A stretch of 64,000 bases of DNA. Origin: Undaria pinnatifida. Lineage: Eukaryota; Sar; Phaeophyceae; Laminariales; Alariaceae. The stretch is from assembly GCA_012845835.1 (NCBI GenBank), contig JABAKD010000002.1, positions 22,813,699-22,877,698 on the forward strand. The letters are read 5' to 3'. Below the pieces are notes generated by a model. That model was not told the origin of the DNA and ran no database searches. It worked only from the letters and a program-made list of their open reading frames with translations. Shown here piece after piece: positions 57,023 to 64,000 of the stretch; the stretch's first letter is position 1; every line of letters starts with the position of its first letter. A program made the translations under genes and the position numbers.

Positions 57023-57893
57023 TATCTGAAACTCGGGAATATCGCGATATTGGTCGTTTAGGGCCGAATTATGTGCGCCTGGAGTTTTAGATGATCCCGG
57101 GCTGTTGGGATATTTTTGCCCTACACATACTCGTATCAAAATATCGCGTAGGTGGGAATTCCCACCTTCGCGATATTTTGTGTTTTTTTTTGGAGAAAGA
57201 TGCGGTTTACTTGTTGCTCGTGCCTGGGAGAAACCCACCTGCAGCCCCATGGCCAGCACGCACACAGCACATGACTGCCCAACAGCACACACACAACCAA
57301 CCGCTGCACGTATGAAGCCCCAAGCGCAGCACCATGAATAACGAACGACCGCGACGGCTGGGTGAGCCCTTGGACAGACCGGTGCCCCTGCTCTCGAGCC
57401 CGGGCAAGATGTGTGTCTGTTGCTTGGTTTCAGTTGATGAGGGCACACCACAGCAGTAGCTAGCTGGAGCACAGCAGTCAGTTATTCCTCTGTTGTGTCA
57501 AACCCCTTGCCTGCGTTCGTTCCTCGGCATCGATCGCTTTTCAAGCTACCTCAACAGTAACCACGTAAAGCAACTCAAAGCACGACCCATCGCGGCTTCC
57601 GCGCGTTTATACTGTGTGTGGCGGGCAGTTGTTGAAGGCAACGTTATCTGGCTCATGCCGTGTAAGCCTCGTCTCACACCCCTAGCAGCTGGTGCCCTAC
57701 GCTGCTCTGGGTGTCGGGCGAAACGGGGCAAATAACCTTATTTCGTCTCGTCTCGAGTCTTCGGCCCTTGATGACTCGAGTGCGGAAAAAACGCCATATT
57801 CAGTTTTAGACAGCACAAAGTGCCCACACAAATATCGCGATAGAGAATAAAGTGCCAAATACCTAAATATCAGCGTACACGGAGTTTTAGATG
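57023..57893 (+). mobile_element. Element R3, copy b (870 bp)
   Basis: Full-length partner of 36283-37172. Left end ATCTGAAACTCGGGAATATC; right end CAGCGTACACGGAGTTTTAG then AT. Interior hairpin AATATCGCGTAGGTGGGAAT and complement at 57140-57178. It interrupts the TAACATNATGTTA field, so it inserted after that field formed. The right end equals the ends of the palindrome at 25.7-28.4 kb. Confidence 0.75.
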
Positions 57894-58460
57894 TCTCTAC
57901 TAACATACCATTAACATGGCGACCCGCACTACTAATATTTACGTTATTCGGACCCCCTGTCTTTTGCCTTAGGGTCGGATAACGTAACACTTAATGTACG
58001 TCAGCAACGTTACACTCTTAGCCGGCCGGTACGTAACATTATGCTAGGATGTTAGTCTAAAAGTCTAAACGCTGACGTCCCCCTAACATTATGTTATGAT
58101 GTTACTGTAATTAAATATTTGTTTTGTTTTTGTTTTTTTTTATCCTCCGGCGGATGGGGAAAAATAAAGCTTTAGCTCATTTGATTTCAACATTTTGTTA
58201 TTGTGTTACCGTAGCAATCAATCCCGTTCTAGCATTATGTCACTGCGTTACCGTTGGGGCCGAGGTCGTTCTAACATTTTGTCGTAACGTTACCCTTTTG
58301 GTATTCCCGGTATCTAACACGTGTTACCTGTGTTAGCGGTAAAGCGGCCATGCGGAGTAACATCATGTAGCCGCGTTCATACATTTAACCGAGATCCCGG
58401 TGCGCGGAGTAACATAATTTAGCCGTGTTATCGTATTTCGCCGAGATCCCGATGGCTATG

Positions 58461-58615
58461 TGCCGAAAACAGCAGTAGTAGTACTGTGTACCAGCAGCAC
58501 ATATGCGCCGAAAAAAGCAGTAGTGCTGTGTAGTACTAGTACATATATGTGCGGAAAACAGCAGTACTGCTGTGTAGTACCAGCACATATATGTGCCGAA
58601 AACAGCAGTAGTACT
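58461..58615 (+). repeat. 46-bp minisatellite, about 3.5 units
   Basis: Units start TGCCGAAAACAGCAGTAGTA at about 58461, 58505, 58552 and 58597, with CTGTGTAGTACCAGCACATA. Confidence 0.88.
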
Positions 58616-59442
58616 ACAAGACACAAGACACGCATCAGGCACATCAGTCTGCTGAGCAAGCAACACGTATCATAGGCGTACTCATGGTGCTGCTGCTGTG
58701 CCCAGCTATCCACTGGCATACACCTCGGGCCTCACCACGAACCGCTTGGATCGGATAGTAATGGTGACAACTACGAGAGCCCTGCCACTCTCCTCGCAGT
58801 CGCGATTGCGCATTCGCCAAGCACAAGACACACTACTCGTACTTGTCGAGGGCGACGACAGCCGCCGTCTGCGACATGTCGTTGTTGATGCTCGAGATCA
58901 ACTTGAGCGAAGGGAAAGACAACCCTCCTTGCTTGAAGCGCACACGGCGTGGTTTCCCTCGCCCCACCTACAAAGCCTCAACTGTGTGCGCTGAGACGCT
59001 CTGGTGCGGCGAACTCGTGCGTGCATGTACGTCGTCGAGCGATCGCCGTTGTTGACTATTTTTGGCGAGAGCTTTGTCAAAAAAACAATCTGTACAATGT
59101 TCGGGTTTCACTATAAGAGTTATCCATCCGATTGTGCCCGTTCGATTCTGCGACCCGAAACTCCATCTCATTTTCGGAAGGTCTCCTGTTCGGTACCCTA
59201 TTATAAGGGATGGCCTTATTAACGTGTGCATTTCAACTACGTTTGGGTAGGAGCTAACACGGTGACAGGTGACAAAATGGTAGCTTTTAGTTGGTTATGT
59301 AGCTATCCGTTTAACGTGTGTTGTGGTGCCACGACTTAAGACAACACCCTAAAATAACGTCACTCGATACGAACTGCTGCTGATACAGTAACATAATGGC
59401 AATTAACATTATATTGCCCATATACGTTATGCATCTAACGTG

Positions 59443-60010
59443 TGTAACGATAACCACCAGAAATTCCGTTCACATACTAGCATAGTGTTATGCAAGCGTT
59501 TAGTTCGGCATGTACGTTGTCGGTCAAAATCGTGTCACGGCAGCAGGCAAGAATTACGCCGGCGTCGTAACATAACGTTACTCGTTACGGACTGCTGTCG
59601 CTAACACGCTAACATGATGCTTAATTGACTGCTGTTGCTAACACGGTAACCTAGGTGACGTTTAATTGACCATGTACGTTGTAATTTCAACGCGTGTAAC
59701 GATAGCAACTAGCACTTCCACTTACACACTAACAACAGTGTTATGTGGGCGTTTAATTCGGCATGTACGTTATCCGTCTAAAATGTGTTGCGGTAGCAAG
59801 CAAAAACTCCGCTGACACCCTAACGTAAAGTTACTCGCTACAGACTGCTGTCGCTAATACGGTAAAACAATGTTAACGTTTAATTGACTGCTGTAGCTAA
59901 CACGGTAACATAATGTTAAAGTTGAATTAACCATGTACGTTATCCCTTCAACGCGTGTTACGATAGCCACTAGAAATTCCGCTAACACACTAACATAGTG
60001 TTAATCCTTA
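59443..60010 (+). repeat. Satellite of about 255 bp, just over two units
   Basis: GTAACGATARCMACTAGMA starts at about 59444, 59696 and 59957. Each unit contains GGCATGTACGTT, ACTGCTGTCGCTAA and GTTTAATTGAC at matching places. Confidence 0.8.
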
Positions 60011-60235
60011 TGGCCTGCCTACCCTAACACCGTAACACGTATACTGCGGTTAATACGGGATCAAGGAAGCACTTTAACATCATGTTACGCGATCGCCCGT
60101 CAATAGCATAACACAGTATGTTATCACACAACCCAGAAAGCAGTTGACGTAGTAACGTAATGTTACCATTTTCTTTAGCGGACCCGTAACATTTACGTCA
60201 AATGTAAACTTTTACGTTATCCGAGGCGTGAAAAC

Positions 60236-60419
60236 TTCCCTGTTTCAACTCATACAGCAATATCCTGCGCTCAACTACTTACAGGCGCATGAATTCTCGT
60301 AGACGGGCAGGCTCTACCCCACAAAATCGCCTCCACGCCCCCATGACTAATACTGCTGTACGTAGTGCTAATACAGGCAAATACATTGATAATTTGGAAC
60401 ACAACAGGTACGTCCAGGC
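60236..60419. other. No recognisable feature
   Basis: Short non-coding stretch between repeat blocks. Confidence 0.5.
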
Positions 60420-60780
60420 ACAGGGATGTGTACGGAGTGAGAATATATCCGCGGAGCGTTTTTTTACGGAGCGGCTCGATCAAACCGCACCGCTCCGTGA
60501 GATTTGTAGCGGCGGATATCCAATCCGTGACAATCCGTGACTTTTCCGAAAAACGGATATCCGACCCACTCCGCTCCACAACACATTAGAAAATCCGCTC
60601 CGCTCCGTGACATTTTCAAGGGCGGATATCCACTCCGTGACATTATAAAAAATCCACTCCGCTCCGTATGGATTATAACTGCGCGGGTGAAACCGAAAAA
60701 TGCGTTTTTTCTACGGAGCGGTTCGACCCACTCCGTAGCACCTCACGAATCAAACCGCTGAAAGTCACGGTTTTTCCGCG
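60420..60780. repeat. Degenerate ACTCCGCTCCGTGA / GGCGGATATCC repeat
   Basis: The phrases CCGCTCCGTGA and GGATATCC recur at irregular spacing, in both orientations (ACGGAGCGG). Overlapping frames are by-products. Confidence 0.75.
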
Positions 60781-61119
60781 GTCGAAATTGTTCAGAATGC
60801 TGGATAACCGACCGTAAAACAACTTCATACATATAACAGTGTATTCCTTGCATGGCGCCCATAGCGACGGCATCCATCCCCCGCCCCGCGTGAACAACGC
60901 AATATGAAGAGGTGGTCGTTTTGTTGTTTTTTCACTGTTGTTTTTAGTTGATTTTACGATATGTTTACTGTTTTTGTTTTTTTTTCATGGTGGAAAGCCG
61001 TGGTCCTGGGTCAGACGCTGCTGCCGTTGAGCGTCTGCTGCTCCGACCCCCGTCACTCTGTGATGTATAATAAGAAAGTACATGTTCATGTAGTCAATAT
61101 TTCAAGGTTGTGTTCTGTA

Positions 61120-61510
61120 GGGTACTCGCAAACCGTACCCGGGGTATTTACCCCTGGTATTACCCTACGAAGAACTTCTGTAAGTTCTGTAGGACATTCA
61201 TACCCGTACCCGGAACTTCTGGAAGTTCTGTACGACATTTATACCCGTACCCGAAACTTCTGGAAGTGCTGTACGCCCGTGCGCACAATACCCGGGGTAC
61301 GGGTACAGCATTTTTATACCCGCTCGGAACTTTTGTGAGTTCTGATCGCCCGTGACACAATACCCGGGACTTCTGAAAGTTCTGTAAGACTTCCGTACCC
61401 GTACCCGGAACTTCTGGAAGTTCTGTAAGAACCCCGTACCCTTACCCAGAAGTTTTGTGAGTTCTGTAAGACTGTGGCACAATACCCTGGGTACGGGTAT
61501 ACGTTTGTAA
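61120..61510 (+). repeat. Minisatellite, unit about 50 bp
   Basis: Units combine ACCCGTACCCGGAACTTCTG and GAAGTTCTGTAAGAC with length variation, about seven copies. Frames on the minus strand translate the repeat. Confidence 0.88.
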
Positions 61511-61795
61511 AAACCCGGAGTGGCCGGTACAAATTGTAAATTTTGCAAATTAGGGTCGAGCGCGTTCTGCCTGCATGTCTCGTGTTATGCATTCTGACGT
61601 TACGTCTCTTCCGTCACGCTGACGCCACACCTCCCTAACACCAAATTACACAGAACCAACCCCCCCCACCAACACATCAACACACAGACACACACTACCC
61701 ACTCGTTCACAACAACCCGCAGCTCAGACACAAAACCAAATAACACAAACACGTGCATCCATCAATTGCATCTGTGCACCCGCGGAGAGGGAATA

Positions 61796-62345
61796 TGGAA
61801 GCGGCGGATCCGCAAGGATCCCCGCCTGACAGGGATGGCGGCAGTTCATCTACCCCCCTTCCGTCAGACGGGTGGCGGCAGTCCGTCTACTCCACCAGCA
61901 GCCGGGAACCAGCCCGGGGTAATTGAGGTGAATGACAATAAATCCGTGCTTGCAATTACACCGGTGCTCGTGTACGACATGGAAGGAGAGGTGTATGTAT
62001 TGCCCGCGGACATCGTCCAAGTTGGCGATGACTTCAAGGTGCCGGACGGCTACAGGAGAGAGGGTTCCGGCGAGCGGTCGTTTATGTACTCGCTAGGAGT
62101 CTACGTCGTCCCGTTAGCTGAAGAGGACCACAAACACAAGTACTTCTGCATGGCGGACCCCGCGTGCCCCAAAAACAAGACGACGGTTTCCTGAAAAGGG
62201 CGACCGCAGCAACGTGAACACCCACCACAAGAGCAAACACAGACTGCGCGGAGTGGCTGGCGCTGCGAAGGCTGGGAAGCGAAAGGGAACCTCCAGCGGA
62301 GCTTCGAGGCGAGCAAGAACTCCTGTGCTGGAACGAACAGGGGTG
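61796..62345 (+). pseudogene. BED-like zinc-finger protein remnant, probably hAT transposase N-terminus
   Basis: An ATG at 61796 opens a Ser/Pro-rich start. After a frameshift near 61870 the frame reads GVIEVNDNKSVLAITPVLVY and GEVYVLPADIVQVGDDFKVP, then YFCMADPACPKNKTTV. After a second shift near 62192 it reads EKGDRSNVNTHHKSKHRL. Together C-x5-C and the two His of HHKSKH suggest a BED-like finger. The catalytic part of a transposase was not seen. Two frameshifts imply a pseudogene, unless the sequence has small errors. Confidence 0.5.
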
Positions 62346-63374
62346 TGTACGTCAAATTGTAAATTTGTTCTCGAACACATATCAGACTGGTCTGGGCAAG
62401 GGCGTACTAAAATATATAACAACATAATATCGACAGCTCGCCATCCATTTTTAAAAACCCAGACAAGGGGGGGTATACCAAAACCAAGTGGAAAAAAAGT
62501 TCGAAAAATATCGCAAGTTGCAAATTCGTCGAGAAATCTCAGCCCACCGGTATGTTTTGCGGACTTTGTAGACTGCGATGTCGTTTTGCCTCTCTGTAGA
62601 GGTGCCCTGGTCTGGGTAGTGAAGGGAAAGGAGGCAATTGGTATCTGGTCTTACGCGCACGTTGGTTGCTCATATTACCTGCCCCCAACACCTACCTTCC
62701 AATCACTGTTGCTCTGTGTTTGTGCTTTTTTTTGCACAGTTTCGCGAGCTTATTGCTGCCAAGATGGTGATGGAGAAGTTTTTGCCGTCCAGCTTATTCT
62801 CGCCTGGTTGGACGTGGCAGGAGCTGGTGGGGCTGCTCATGTCCAACACGACACACTTTCCGCCGCTTTCTTCGGCGCATCAAGCACCTCCTTGTGGAGA
62901 TGTACGTCGCTACAAAGGTCAGTGGTTCATGGCTTAGTGGCGGCACTTTTGGTTTTGTGGTTGTATCCTTTTGGTACGTACACATTTTTGGGGTCTCTTC
63001 TCTCCTCTCTCTTTCGTGTCTCTTTCAAACCAATAATATGCATATTTAATGCGTTAATTTCTATTTACCCATAAGAATCCAGCACACCCGGTGTCCGTGC
63101 CGATTCTATACTGTTTCTTATCTTTCATCCTATTTACAGAGATCAGAGTCCTTCTGTGGTCACTGAAATATGATACTATTCGTATGTATGCGTATAGTCT
63201 ACAATCGTATGTACAACACATGTACAAAGAAAGTCAATTTTGTTAAAAAGCGTTTTCGGCGAATATGTTTTACGAAGAGACCCTGTTAATAGATTATAAT
63301 AGCCGAAATCGCGCGGAAAACAGGAGAGGCTGGGTGGCAACGAATGGGCAATAACATTTTTTCAGGGCTTTTCA
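62346..63374 (+). other. No certain gene; splice-bracketed candidate exon 62740-62917
   Basis: A strong acceptor (CTTTTTTTTGCACAG) and a strong donor (CTACAAAG|GTCAGT) bracket 178 bp open in two frames; one gives FRELIAAKMVMEKFLPSSLF. No family recognised. The rest is AT-rich with nothing seen. Confidence 0.25.
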
Positions 63375-63740
63375 CGGGTTGGGTCAAATTTCGCGGGTCG
63401 GGTCGGGTCGCGTCGCACCCGACCCGACCCGTGAGAATTTCGAGACGTCTTGACCCGACCCGACCCGACCCGCGAGTATTTCAAGGCGTCTTGACCCGAC
63501 CCGACCCGATCCGCGAGATTTTGAAAAGCTCCTGACCCGACCCGACCCGACCCGCGAGATTTTGAAAACCTCTTGACCCGACCCGACCCGACCCGACCCG
63601 CGATATTTTGAAATCCTCCTGACCCGAACCGACCCGACTCGCCACAATCCGGGTGACCCGCGAGATGCGGGTTTCATGCGGGTCAGGTCGACTTGACCCG
63701 TGACATTTCTCACGGATCAAAGTCGAAAAGTCACGGGTCA
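63375..63740. repeat. (GACCC)n-rich minisatellite, unit about 50 bp
   Basis: Blocks of CCCGACCCGACCCG joined by CGCGAGATTTTGAAA-type spacers, about six units (from about 63415), with an inverted start (CGGGTCGGGTCG at 63397). Confidence 0.9.
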
Positions 63741-64000
63741 CAGCATGCATACGTCGGTCGGTTGGTTGGTCCTTGGTTCCTCGTACTTTTCCCAGGATGT
63801 CGTGATGTACGGTTCTTTCTTAAGGTGTCGTTTGCAGCAGCATTTTGTGGTGTGTGTGCGAAAAAGAAACCGCAACCCACACGCATGACCAATTAGCTAC
63901 GCCCGCAGCGCTAGATAACCGGGTCGACCCGACGAGCGACCCGACGAGCGAGCCAGTTACCTATGCAGTGTCCGGCCCCGGCAAGCAGCCTAGCTGAGCC
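63741..64000. other. No recognisable gene
   Basis: Ends with a short CGACCCGACGAGCGA direct repeat (about 63935-63955). Nothing else seen. Confidence 0.45.

Larger units (their letters stand above)
56520..60235. repeat. Field of TAACATNATGTTA-like motifs
   Basis: More than thirty variants of TAACATTATGTTA, TAACATAATG, TAACGTTA and GTTAC/GTAAC are spread over 3.7 kb, with one mobile element (57023-57893) in the middle. A regular tandem unit is visible only at 59.4-60.0 kb. No genes are recognised in the field. It may be a decayed satellite. Confidence 0.7.

Overview
This window is nuclear DNA from a eukaryote with intron-rich genes embedded in transposon-dense DNA. It has roughly balanced base composition, degenerate TTAGGG-type repeats at 12.2 kb, GT-AG introns, and a Ty3/gypsy pol remnant that resembles, from memory, families of brown algae. 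A stramenopile, probably a brown alga, is the best guess (inference, moderate confidence). There is no sign of bacterial operons, CRISPR arrays or rRNA genes.

Three host genes can be read. (1) A ubiquitin carboxyl-terminal hydrolase of the UCH-L1/L3 family lies on the minus strand (35901 to 32124). Six exons have matching splice phases and all catalytic residues are present; only the short first exon is missing. (2) A heat-shock-factor-like transcription factor lies on the minus strand (48984 to 46544). It has the wing half of the DNA-binding domain, a coiled coil and a low-complexity C-terminus; the exon for the first half of the DNA-binding domain was not found. (3) C2H2 zinc-finger coding sequence lies on the plus strand in two places, a two-finger exon at 2523-2757 and a two-finger plus His-rich-tail gene at 17927-20857. 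Their splice phases and the HTG/EKPY linker fit so well that they may be one gene with a 15 kb intron full of transposons.

The rest is mobile or repeated DNA. 0-17 kb: a G-rich array, a LINE 3'-end copy split by a TA-flanked MITE, two opposite copies of a 690-bp retroposon, two tRNA-derived SINEs, two 42-bp minisatellites around a hAT transposase remnant, telomere-like repeats, and a hAT element with a BED finger. 22-31 kb: a LINE with a broken reverse transcriptase, a 2.7-kb near-perfect palindrome carrying a tRNA-like SINE in each arm, and further inverted and direct duplications. 36-44 kb: a terminal-repeat element and a Ty3/gypsy integrase split by a DNA element that itself contains a PIF/Harbinger element. 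50-64 kb: another LINE fragment, a 1.3-kb foldback element, a 3.7-kb field of TAACATNATGTTA-like motifs with a satellite of about 255 bp, several minisatellites and a BED-finger remnant.

One pattern links several families. The LINE copies, the 690-bp retroposon and, more weakly, the SINEs share a 3' segment around GTGACCACGG. The first two also end in (AAC)n tails, as expected if non-autonomous retroposons use the LINE's reverse transcriptase. Annotation is by eye; splice sites, repeat ends and identities are not computed.
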